A model generated the notes under the pieces. The model saw nothing but the letters and a program-made list of their open reading frames with translations, did not search any database and was not told the origin of the DNA. A stretch of DNA of 52,275 nucleotides from an uncultured Gammaproteobacteria bacterium (GTDB lineage Bacteria > Pseudomonadota > Gammaproteobacteria > Francisellales > CACEW01): NCBI GenBank assembly GCA_902563055.1, contig CACEWE010000001.1:1-52275 (forward strand), given 5' to 3'. Both the position numbers and the translations under genes were made by a program. This document shows positions 26,593 through 33,959 of this stretch, in pieces (the stretch's first letter is position 1; every line of letters begins with the position of its first letter).

Positions 26593-27136
26593 GGCCGTTA
26601 ATTTCCATGGCTGAAATAGCAAGCGCACAATCAACAGAAGCAATAATAGCGGCCACTTTAAGTGCCATTTGAATGGCAGAGGCAGAAACAGATGCCATAC
26701 TCAATACTTTTGCATGGGCGTCCAAGCACATACCACAACCGTTTAATGCAGAAACCGCCGTTGCATAAAGCTCAAAACGATTTTGATCAATGCCATGCTG
26801 TGCCATTTGATTCATGCGCAGCCCTGCAGGTGTTTTTTTAAGATCAATGGCGCTCATAAGATGCACCGAACGATAATAAACATTATTCATCGCCATAATA
26901 GAGGCCGCACTTTGGGAAGCTGCAAGATGCACCGCATCGAGCGAAAAATCTTGATGGCTTGATATAGCAGAGGCAATATCTTTGTTTTTTAAGGCATAGG
27001 CACAAGCCATGGCCATACCATGTATATCCTTGGCATCCAGGCCCGCATATTGCGCTGAATTAAAAAGTTGCCCAAGGTTAAGCTTTGCATCCTTGGAACT
27101 TGGTAATAATTGTGCTTTAAGCTGCTCAAAATCCAT
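26585..27136 (-). CDS. AhpD-like alkylhydroperoxidase
   Basis: The 183-residue helical protein belongs to the AhpD/carboxymuconolactone-decarboxylase-like group that reduces peroxides through a CxxC pair. The active-site segment is ELYATAVSALNGCGMCLDAH (Glu122, Cys134, Cys137, His141), with the E-x11-C-x2-C-x3-H pattern of the family. The usual partner ahpC is not in the window. It overlaps trpS by 8 bases and heads the unit ahpD-like-trpS-tsaC. Confidence 0.88.
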   Translation of the reverse strand: MDFEQLKAQLLPSSKDAKLNLGQLFNSAQYAGLDAKDIHGMAMACAYALKNKDIASAISSHQDFSLDAVHLAASQSAASIMAMNNVYYRSVHLMSAIDLKKTPAGLRMNQMAQHGIDQNRFELYATAVSALNGCGMCLDAHAKVLSMASVSASAIQMALKVAAIIASVDCALAISAMEINGHE

Positions 27137-27238
27137 AAATCATTCCCCTATTTTTTAAGAAGTTCGATTATAATGAATTTTCTGCTATAAAGGAAGAAAA
27201 GGAAGGATGGTTGCATCAAAAAATGAGGGGGTAAATTT

Positions 27239-27490
27239 TCAATTACAATGCGCTTGAACGCTTTCATCTAGTGCATCTTGATTCCAAATACATTTTGCAA
27301 TAGTAGGAAAAACGCAAAATGAAAAAACACCTAAAATAAATAAGCTTATACTAGAAGCTAGCCTTTCTCTTTTGTCGCTTTGTATTGGTGGATCAAGATC
27401 AAGCATATATATCAAAAATGGAAAAAAGAAAAATATCGTAATAGCTGCATACTCGGTATCAGCAATATAATTTCGCAAAGTTTTACTCAA
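27239..27490 (-). CDS. Small two-helix membrane protein, hypothetical
   Basis: The 83-residue frame has two hydrophobic helices (AITIFFFFPFLIYMLDL and SSISLFILGVFSFCVF) and a C-terminal Cys. Its only suitable start is TTG at 27490, without a ribosome site, in an AT-rich gap behind the type IV secretion operon. Coding status is uncertain and no family is recognised. Confidence 0.3.
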   Translation of the reverse strand: MSKTLRNYIADTEYAAITIFFFFPFLIYMLDLDPPIQSDKRERLASSISLFILGVFSFCVFPTIAKCIWNQDALDESVQAHCN

Positions 27491-27557
27491 AAAAAAATAT
27501 TAAAATATTATACACTATTGTTACATTTATTCAATGTTTTTTTGGCATTGTTTTCTT

Positions 27558-28460
27558 TTAATCTCCCTTGAAAGAAATATCAACAATCTTACGCTTACCA
27601 TCGACTTTCTTCATCATCACCAAAACATCCACTGCTTCTTCAATTAAATGCTCTGGTACGGACTCTACGGCCTCTTGAACCAAATCATATAAACGCAAGC
27701 GAGCACTTTCTAAGGAATTGGCATGAATCGTACAAATACCTCCAGGGTGACCAGTATTCCAAGCTTTAAGTAAATCATGCGCCACCCCATCGCGCACCTC
27801 ACCAATCATAATCCGATCAGGACGCATTCTTAAGGAACCTTTTACCAAATCACGCATGGAGACATCTGGACTGGTAAACATATGGACAATATCATCAGAA
27901 AGACACTGCAGCTCTGGCAAGTCTTCTAAAATCAACAAGCGTTCATTATAGGACTCTAACTCAGCAAGAAGCGCATTGGTAAACGTAGTTTTACCACTAC
28001 TGGTTGCACCAACCACTATAATATTTTTTCTTTCCTTAAGCGCTTGGATCAATTTATTTTTGTCATCTTGCGCTAATGCACCATCTTTGACATAGTCACT
28101 CAGTCGCATAATAATTTTTGCACGCTTACGAATGGCAAATGTTGCGCGCTCCACCACTGGAGGCAACCAGCCTTGAAAACGCTCCTTCGCAAAGGGTAAG
28201 TCTGAGGCGATCATAGGAGAGGCATAATCTGCAATTTGATTATGATACGCGGCAACGAGCTTAATAATATTCGCGCTTTGCATCCGCTTTATCCTTACAT
28301 CCGTTTCTTGCTTTCCAGATAGCAGCGTATCTATCACAACCTTGCCATCAGGGTTGAGCATAATTTCTATGATATCATCATTGCTTAACATCGCTAAAAT
28401 ATCCTCACCCAGTGCCGTTTGTAGCATATTTTTATATCTAGTCTCCACTTTTTCTCTCAT
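27558..28460 (-). CDS. trbB: Type IV secretion ATPase, TrbB/VirB11 family
   Basis: The hexameric VirB11-type ATPase works at the cytoplasmic base of the secretion channel. The 300-residue protein has the Walker A motif GATSSGKT (residues 151-158), the Asp box ILEDLPELQC, MRPDRIMIGEVRDG and the His box HPGGICTIHANS. ELQC and AWNTGHPGG are closer to IncP TrbB than to Agrobacterium VirB11. It is the last gene of the operon, 1 base after the TraF-like gene; in IncP plasmids trbB is the first gene, so the order is changed. Confidence 0.94.
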   Translation of the reverse strand: MREKVETRYKNMLQTALGEDILAMLSNDDIIEIMLNPDGKVVIDTLLSGKQETDVRIKRMQSANIIKLVAAYHNQIADYASPMIASDLPFAKERFQGWLPPVVERATFAIRKRAKIIMRLSDYVKDGALAQDDKNKLIQALKERKNIIVVGATSSGKTTFTNALLAELESYNERLLILEDLPELQCLSDDIVHMFTSPDVSMRDLVKGSLRMRPDRIMIGEVRDGVAHDLLKAWNTGHPGGICTIHANSLESARLRLYDLVQEAVESVPEHLIEEAVDVLVMMKKVDGKRKIVDISFKGD

Positions 28461-28461
28461 C

Positions 28462-28980
28462 TCATACTCCTACCACTTTTGCTCTTATAATTTTTTGTGT
28501 AATGGGACCAAAATAACGTGAATCAAATGAATAAATGCTATAATCACTCATCACCCAGTACTCCCCCTTTTTAAGCGCCCGACAAAAATCTATTTGCGGT
28601 AAGCTTAGCTTGTTTTTACCATATTGACGCCGCGTGCCAATATTTTTGTGATTCACTAAAACCTGATCGTCTTTAAGACACACCAAATCACCAGAAACCG
28701 CAATAACAGGTTTGATTAACCAGCGTTCTTGATAGCTTTGAAGCTTTAATTCTTTTCTTAGCGGCTTTGGCATTATAAAAGCAACTTTATCGGCTTTTGA
28801 ATAATGCTTTTGCTTTCCTTTAAAAATATAAAAACCAGGCTCAATGGAAGCCTGCTTTACATAGGTAAAAGCAAAACCAGATTGCTTTAATAATGGAACC
28901 ACAAAAGCAAGCAATACCAAGAGCAAGGCAAATAGCATAAGCCACAGAAATGTCCTTCTTGCTTTATGGCGTTTATCCAT
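28462..28980 (-). CDS. traF: TraF-type S26 signal peptidase of the type IV secretion system
   Basis: TraF of IncP plasmids is a periplasmic serine protease that matures and cyclises the TrbC pilin. The 172-residue protein has one N-terminal membrane segment, the nucleophile region VKQASIEPGFYIF (Ser45), the Lys region WLIKPVIAVSGD (Lys90) and the C-terminal box MSDYSIYSFDSRYFGP of the S26C family. Its presence inside the operon predicts that the TrbC protein at 36633-36983 is proteolytically processed and possibly circular. It overlaps the TrbL gene by 8 bases. Confidence 0.88.
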   Translation of the reverse strand: MDKRHKARRTFLWLMLFALLLVLLAFVVPLLKQSGFAFTYVKQASIEPGFYIFKGKQKHYSKADKVAFIMPKPLRKELKLQSYQERWLIKPVIAVSGDLVCLKDDQVLVNHKNIGTRRQYGKNKLSLPQIDFCRALKKGEYWVMSDYSIYSFDSRYFGPITQKIIRAKVVGV

Positions 28981-30091
28981 CGCTCTTACCCTTATTAAAA
29001 TTTTGATTTAATTGCTTAAGCGTTTGCTTTGAAATAGCCTGACCCATTTTTTTCATATCCCCTGAGTCGATATTCAAGTACTTATCTTGCATACCCTTTT
29101 CAACATTTACCACGCCCGCTGCTGGAGGTGCTGCTAATGGTGCATTACCCTGATGCACCGTAGTGGCTGCGACCATCGAAGCTGGTGAGCTTGGCGCACT
29201 AGAGTCGACCATTACGGATTGGTTCGCCGCATGAAGCACTGCCCCCCCACTAGGCTCAACTGCAGAAGGGGTGGATTTAATATCTGGTGCAAAAGCGATA
29301 CGTCCAACCACATCACTTGCATAAGAAGGAACTCTATAAAGTAATATGGTGATTATCATTAATAAGAAAAATAATAACAATGGTGCCTCTATGGTATCTG
29401 CAAGGCCTAAACTGCCAAAATCTACTTCTTTAAATAAAACCATACCTACGCCTAATATGACCATAAATATGCCCAAGCGCACCCCCATTTTCATAAGATT
29501 TCTCGTACAAGTATTAAGATAGTCTTGGGATGGTTTTAAGATACTAAAAGGCAATAACAATAATGCCATTAAACCAATTGCCCAAAAACTAACAACATAA
29601 ACCATAAGCTGCGCAATAATTAAGCCTAATAGAATAAAAGAGCCAAATGATAGGCAAAAATATAATAAAGATAAGGAAAAATTATAACTGCCATAATGCA
29701 CTGCAGATTGGAGTACTAATAAAATATCTTTTATGACCAATTTAAAAATAATGGATGGCTGTGAGATGGCTTCATTTAACTGTGCTGTTGGAATAAGCTT
29801 ATTAACAATAAACGCAAAACCGCCAATTAAAACATTCATCAACATCGGCAGCTGGCTAATCAGAAAAAATATAAACCCGATTTTGATCAACTTCCCAATA
29901 AGTAAGGCAATCGTATCATCTTGACGCAGCGCCCAAAACAGCCCTAAAAGAGCAAGCTCTATCCCTGCAATAATGTAGAATAGATTTAAGGCATAAACAG
30001 AAACACTCGCAAAACCATCTACAAACACATACACTAGTGATTGCTGTAATTTATCAATAACACCTATCCATTGTTGATCTACTTGCATCAT
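28973..30091 (-). CDS. trbL: Type IV secretion inner-membrane protein, TrbL/VirB6 family
   Basis: VirB6/TrbL proteins form the inner-membrane platform through which substrate passes. I start at ATG 30091 (MMQVDQQWIGVIDKLQQSL) because AAAAGGA precedes it; an upstream GTG at 30112 overlaps the previous gene. The 372-residue protein has about six membrane segments between residues 25 and 255 (for example FYIIAGIELALLGLFWAL and SFWAIGLMALLLLPFSI), a conserved Trp in the fifth segment, and a polar, Pro/Ala-rich cytoplasmic tail. This layout and the place between TrbI and TrbB support the call; sequence conservation in this family is low. Confidence 0.85.
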   Translation of the reverse strand: MMQVDQQWIGVIDKLQQSLVYVFVDGFASVSVYALNLFYIIAGIELALLGLFWALRQDDTIALLIGKLIKIGFIFFLISQLPMLMNVLIGGFAFIVNKLIPTAQLNEAISQPSIIFKLVIKDILLVLQSAVHYGSYNFSLSLLYFCLSFGSFILLGLIIAQLMVYVVSFWAIGLMALLLLPFSILKPSQDYLNTCTRNLMKMGVRLGIFMVILGVGMVLFKEVDFGSLGLADTIEAPLLLFFLLMIITILLYRVPSYASDVVGRIAFAPDIKSTPSAVEPSGGAVLHAANQSVMVDSSAPSSPASMVAATTVHQGNAPLAAPPAAGVVNVEKGMQDKYLNIDSGDMKKMGQAISKQTLKQLNQNFNKGKSDG

Positions 30092-30104
30092 GTCTGCTGT
30101 CCTT

Positions 30105-30338
30105 TTAATCACTATAGGGGTGGTCTAATTGTCCTTGTTTTGTATTATTTAATACTGTTGGTAATTTAAGGGCTGTGTTCAATCCTAGTTTTGTATCATG
30201 CTGCTTAAATTGATTCAGCATTAACTCAATCACCTTGCTTCCTTCTGTTGTCTTTTTATCTATCACTGAAGCCATATCCTCAGCATAAATGTTTTTAATC
30301 ATAAGCATGACAAATAAAGGATAAAAGTATACCTTCAT
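30105..30338 (-). CDS. Small exported protein at the trbJ/trbK position
   Basis: The 77-residue protein has a signal peptide (MKVYFYPLFVMLMIKNIYA, cleavage before ED) and a short polar mature part of about 58 residues (VIELMLNQFKQHDTKLGLNT). It stands where IncP operons carry trbJ (VirB5-like) and trbK, but it is much shorter than TrbJ and has no lipobox, so it is not a TrbK or VirB7 lipoprotein. It may be a reduced VirB5-like subunit or an unrelated accessory protein. Confidence 0.6.
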   Translation of the reverse strand: MKVYFYPLFVMLMIKNIYAEDMASVIDKKTTEGSKVIELMLNQFKQHDTKLGLNTALKLPTVLNNTKQGQLDHPYSD

Positions 30339-30348
30339 GGCTTATCTC

Positions 30349-31638
30349 CTAACGGCTGCTATAACGACTGCTCTTGTAAGGACTTAATAATAAATCTTTA
30401 CTTACAAGCACATTAAACTGATATCCAGAACGAATGGTAATTTGTGGCTGCATTCCTAAAATATTCGAAGACACTTTTTCTCCTATACCACTAATCCCTT
30501 TACCCATACTTTCCCATAGTGCCACTTGTGCAGATTTACCGACACTAGGAGGTCGTGGAGTATATGCCCCAGGGTCATAATTGCTCTGATTGGCCTGATT
30601 GGTAGCAATAATGGCTGGAACATTAAATAATGTTGTTAAAAATGCTGCGCCAACCAATGAGCCCCAATGATTATTCACTAAGTCTGAAAATCCTGCGCTG
30701 CCCATTGCGTTAGTGCCTTGCATTTGATCTGGCAGCAATATGGAACTTCCATCTGGGCGTATTAAGCGCGTAAAAATAGCTTGTACTTGGCTTTGCCCAT
30801 AACTTACTTGGGCATTATACACCCCAATTAACTTACTACCCTTAGGAATCAGAAGGTATGCTCCTTTGATACTGTCGTAAATATCTCGATTTACCACCGC
30901 AGTAATCATGCCTGGAAGATTTGAACTAATTTGGGTTTGCAAAATAGCTGGAATCGCAGCACCAGCTTGCAAAATATAAGGAGAAACAGGATACTGAAGC
31001 GTATGCTCATTATACACATCATCAATCCCTGGACCACTTAGAAAATTACTTTTATCTCCTTGCATATTTGGGTCCCTAGGCCCAATATCTTTTGCGTCGG
31101 TCTTTAACGCATCTTTGCTCGATGCACTATTTTGCGTATTCGTTTTCTCTGGCACAGGATTAGTACCACTAAAAAACATGTAACTACTGGCAGCATTTTT
31201 ATCAAATGCCACCGCGGGCTCTGACTTTGGCAATGCTTTAGGTATAGGTGGTTTTTTTTCGGTATTTTTTAAAGCGTCAATACTTCTTTGCTGCTGTGAT
31301 ATAGTTGATTGCAATTGATTAATTTTTGATGATAAACCCTCTATCATTTTCTCTTGTTTTTCATTCACATTACCTTTAAGGTTTTCTATTAAGTCTTGAA
31401 CCCCCTTATCAGCATAATCACCTGGTAATTTTATAATCGTATCTAAAGGATCATCATCCTCTTTAGCAATCTCTTTCATACCAGAAGAAGCTGGTGCCCT
31501 AACCTTATCACTGGAAAGATTAAAAGATACAAACCATAAAAATATCCCAGCAAGCAATGCAATTAGCACCATAATAAGCTTACGGTTTAAGCGCTTTGCC
31601 TGTGGTTTATCTTTGTTCAGTAACGATTGCTCACTCAT
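30349..31638 (-). CDS. trbI: Type IV secretion core-complex protein, TrbI/VirB10 family
   Basis: VirB10/TrbI spans the envelope and gates the outer-membrane pore. The 429-residue protein has a cytoplasmic N-terminus, one membrane helix at about residues 24-42 (LIMVLIALLAGIFLWFVSF), a coiled/proline-rich periplasmic linker and the C-terminal VirB10 domain from about 225: LQAGAAIPAILQTQISSNLP, AYLLIPKGSKLIGVY, QAIFTRLIRPDGSS, the antenna region SLVGAAFLTTLFNVPAI, and the closing GYQFNVLVSKDLLL. It lies directly after TrbG in the operon. Confidence 0.94.
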   Translation of the reverse strand: MSEQSLLNKDKPQAKRLNRKLIMVLIALLAGIFLWFVSFNLSSDKVRAPASSGMKEIAKEDDDPLDTIIKLPGDYADKGVQDLIENLKGNVNEKQEKMIEGLSSKINQLQSTISQQQRSIDALKNTEKKPPIPKALPKSEPAVAFDKNAASSYMFFSGTNPVPEKTNTQNSASSKDALKTDAKDIGPRDPNMQGDKSNFLSGPGIDDVYNEHTLQYPVSPYILQAGAAIPAILQTQISSNLPGMITAVVNRDIYDSIKGAYLLIPKGSKLIGVYNAQVSYGQSQVQAIFTRLIRPDGSSILLPDQMQGTNAMGSAGFSDLVNNHWGSLVGAAFLTTLFNVPAIIATNQANQSNYDPGAYTPRPPSVGKSAQVALWESMGKGISGIGEKVSSNILGMQPQITIRSGYQFNVLVSKDLLLSPYKSSRYSSR

Positions 31639-31647
31639 ATCAAGCCC

Positions 31648-32655
31648 CTATCCTTTATCGTTTAAAGTCAACTCCACAATGGTTTTACGTTTATTATTGA
31701 CCCCAGTAACCAAATGCATTTTCTCAAGCACCGCATCTACAATCAAAAACCGTCCTTTTAAACGCCAGTTTTGCATGGTTTGCAAATTGTTATGTTGATC
31801 TAGGGCCATTAACATAGGAAGCTGGGTTTTATGAAAGTTTTCACTAAACTCTATATAAGTTTTATAACCATCATTAAAAACACGTACTGGATACCATAGT
31901 GGCTTAGATCCACTAACCATACGCATGCCATAATGAAAATCCAACTTCGACATGTCAATATTGACACTGGATAAGCCATTATCTCTATCATCACTTCCAG
32001 AAAAATGTATAACCGAATCCCCTTGCTCATAATTCCAACCTACCGAAATCATATAAGTATCATTAGTGGTTGATTGCAGTAAAAGATGATAGACCCTTTG
32101 ATCTGTCGTAATAATAAGGTTATTACTAATGCCTGCACTGGTAGGTTTTACTAATATATGCTCAACCTTATTATCTCCAGTATTACTATAGGTCTTAGAC
32201 AGTCGCCAGCGATAGGTATCACCTGCTGCAATAGATATTATTTTTTCGCCTGTCTCAAAACGAATATCTGTAAGCCTCATAGGCGCAGTATAAATTGTAT
32301 AAATTGCCCCTGGCATATAATCATATTGCATCATGGAGTTAAAAAAGGATTCTGATTTGGGAAACTGTAGTGCAGTCTTATTCGCCTCTTGGGTCGCTTC
32401 CTTTTTAGTTAAAAACACCTTTTTTTTACCATCCTTTGCTGTATCTATCGGCATTAATTGCCCAGGAACAGGAATAGGAACATATTCACGCACTACTTTG
32501 GTCTTTTGCACTTGGTCAATAGCAGAAGTTATATGAAGATTTTGAGAATTATCTGTCACATCTTGCTTACTTGGGGCACTCTTACAGCCAGCAAGAGAAA
32601 AAACTATTACAGAACCCAGGCATAACACCAACTTTTTTTGAATTGAACTTTTCAT
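31648..32655 (-). CDS. trbG: Type IV secretion core-complex protein, TrbG/VirB9 family, predicted lipoprotein
   Basis: VirB9/TrbG builds the outer-membrane part of the secretion core. The 335-residue protein shows the family segments: MRLTDIRFETGEKIISIAAG, TTDQRVYHLLLQST near the middle, and the C-terminal VFNDGYKTYIEFSEN, followed by NWRLKGRFLIVDAVLEKMHL. Unusually it begins with a lipoprotein signal (FSLAGCKS, Cys24), so it may be lipid-anchored by itself. In the Agrobacterium system a separate lipoprotein VirB7 supplies this anchor; no VirB7 gene is seen here. It starts 1 base after the TrbF stop. Confidence 0.92.
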   Translation of the reverse strand: MKSSIQKKLVLCLGSVIVFSLAGCKSAPSKQDVTDNSQNLHITSAIDQVQKTKVVREYVPIPVPGQLMPIDTAKDGKKKVFLTKKEATQEANKTALQFPKSESFFNSMMQYDYMPGAIYTIYTAPMRLTDIRFETGEKIISIAAGDTYRWRLSKTYSNTGDNKVEHILVKPTSAGISNNLIITTDQRVYHLLLQSTTNDTYMISVGWNYEQGDSVIHFSGSDDRDNGLSSVNIDMSKLDFHYGMRMVSGSKPLWYPVRVFNDGYKTYIEFSENFHKTQLPMLMALDQHNNLQTMQNWRLKGRFLIVDAVLEKMHLVTGVNNKRKTIVELTLNDKG

Positions 32656-32656
32656 C

Positions 32657-33316
32657 TCATCCTTCCTTATCCATTGTGAAATAACTAATCACTAAACCAA
32701 AGGGGTTGTTCATCAGATTTACTTTTGAACTGGCTCTTTCTTTACTAAAGGTAAAGGTACCTTTGTAATTTTCCACCCCTTCTATTGATCCTTTCATATT
32801 ATAGGTCGTTGTCTGCCATTTAACTTTAAGACTTTTATTGCTCACAACGTCAGTATCTATTATTTTTACTTCCTTAAGAATATTACCCACCTGCCTAAAA
32901 GGTGCTTTACTTTGTGCATACTCATTGAGTGTATCAACGGCATTTCCTGCAACAAGCTGATAGGCGTTAAGCCAGTTTTTTTTGAGAATAATTGGGTCTA
33001 ATGGCACAGTCATAATGTTCCGCAAAAATTGATCGATAATATAATTTTGCTTCACTGAATCAAATACAATTTTTTGTGGAACCGTTTGAATATTCACTAA
33101 AGCATTATTTTTATCTACCTCTGCCACATAGACATAAGTACTGCGCGCATTGAGTAATAATGCAATGATCACGACTAAGGCAAGCGTACATACCATACTC
33201 ACCAGACAGGCAAAGCGCCAACTATTAAGTCGCACCCTGGTATCTCCTACTCTTTGATCCCATAAAGCTTTAGCCTTGGCATAGGGGTCTTGTTTTGTAT
33301 GCTGATCATCCGGCAT
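32657..33316 (-). CDS. trbF: Type IV secretion assembly protein, TrbF/VirB8 family
   Basis: VirB8/TrbF is a bitopic inner-membrane protein that nucleates channel assembly. The 219-residue protein has the typical order: cytoplasmic tail with WDQRVGDTRVRLNSWR, one membrane helix (about residues 38-60), VYVAEVDKN, a periplasmic NTF2-like domain with FLRNIMTVPLD and the closing MNNPFGLVISYF. It is the canonical TrbF of this operon and overlaps the preceding VirB8-like gene by 11 bases. Confidence 0.9.
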   Translation of the reverse strand: MPDDQHTKQDPYAKAKALWDQRVGDTRVRLNSWRFACLVSMVCTLALVVIIALLLNARSTYVYVAEVDKNNALVNIQTVPQKIVFDSVKQNYIIDQFLRNIMTVPLDPIILKKNWLNAYQLVAGNAVDTLNEYAQSKAPFRQVGNILKEVKIIDTDVVSNKSLKVKWQTTTYNMKGSIEGVENYKGTFTFSKERASSKVNLMNNPFGLVISYFTMDKEG

Positions 33317-33959
33317 GTGTGCCTCCTTTTCCTTTATCCTGCAAAAAGACTATTTTCTTCACAACAAGACTAAAAGGATTTAGTTTTATGTTGGTATGTT
33401 GTTTTGAAAAATTTTGCTGCATTACAAATTGTGCGCGAAAGTTCTGTTTAGATCCACCTTTTGCTTTTGTACTCCAATCTATCTGGTAAACATAGGGCTT
33501 AAGCATATGGACCTGTTCCACTTGAATACTGCAATCCTTATTTTGTACACATAATGATTTTGCATTTAATGCCTTATAAGCCCTTCCTGTGCTATAAAGG
33601 GCTAATGCCTCTTGATTTTTATGCACATAGGCATCTAAGAAATGCTGAGTAAAAAGATGCATAAGTTGTGCATTAGGCACTATCTTTTCACTTATAAACC
33701 CTGCATTAACTGTGTAGCCATTTTTATGAGTTGCTACTGCATAAACACTCTGTTTAGGGCCAAATTGTAATAATAGAAAAATCAGGGCTAGAACAATATT
33801 CAGAAAAAGAAAAAATAGACAAGCCACACGCCATTTATGGGCATGAACTAGTGCTTGACCCATTACTGAGTCAGCTTCCTCTCTTGCAGGAAAAAACGAC
33901 GATGCTGGGTGCACCAAAGGGTGATGCATATAACTTTGTCTGCTAGCATCTACACTCAT
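33306..33959 (-). CDS. Second VirB8-like protein in tandem with TrbF
   Basis: The 217-residue protein has the same plan as its downstream neighbour: cytoplasmic tail, KWRVACLFFLFLNIVLALIF as membrane entry, VYAVATHKNGY after the helix, a periplasmic domain of about 130 residues, and KLNPFSLVVKKIVF at the end, matching NPFGLVISYF of TrbF. Overall identity to TrbF looks low. A disulphide could form in SLCVQNKDC. It occupies the place between VirB4 and VirB8 where other systems have VirB5, and overlaps VirB4 (ATGA) and TrbF, so it is translated with them. I infer a divergent VirB8 paralogue that may form mixed complexes. Confidence 0.75.
   Translation of the reverse strand: MSVDASRQSYMHHPLVHPASSFFPAREEADSVMGQALVHAHKWRVACLFFLFLNIVLALIFLLLQFGPKQSVYAVATHKNGYTVNAGFISEKIVPNAQLMHLFTQHFLDAYVHKNQEALALYSTGRAYKALNAKSLCVQNKDCSIQVEQVHMLKPYVYQIDWSTKAKGGSKQNFRAQFVMQQNFSKQHTNIKLNPFSLVVKKIVFLQDKGKGGTHAG

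Noticed and set aside
30105-30338. Considered as VirB7/TrbK lipoprotein because of its size and place
   Set aside because: The signal peptide ends in NIYAED with no Cys; there is no lipobox.
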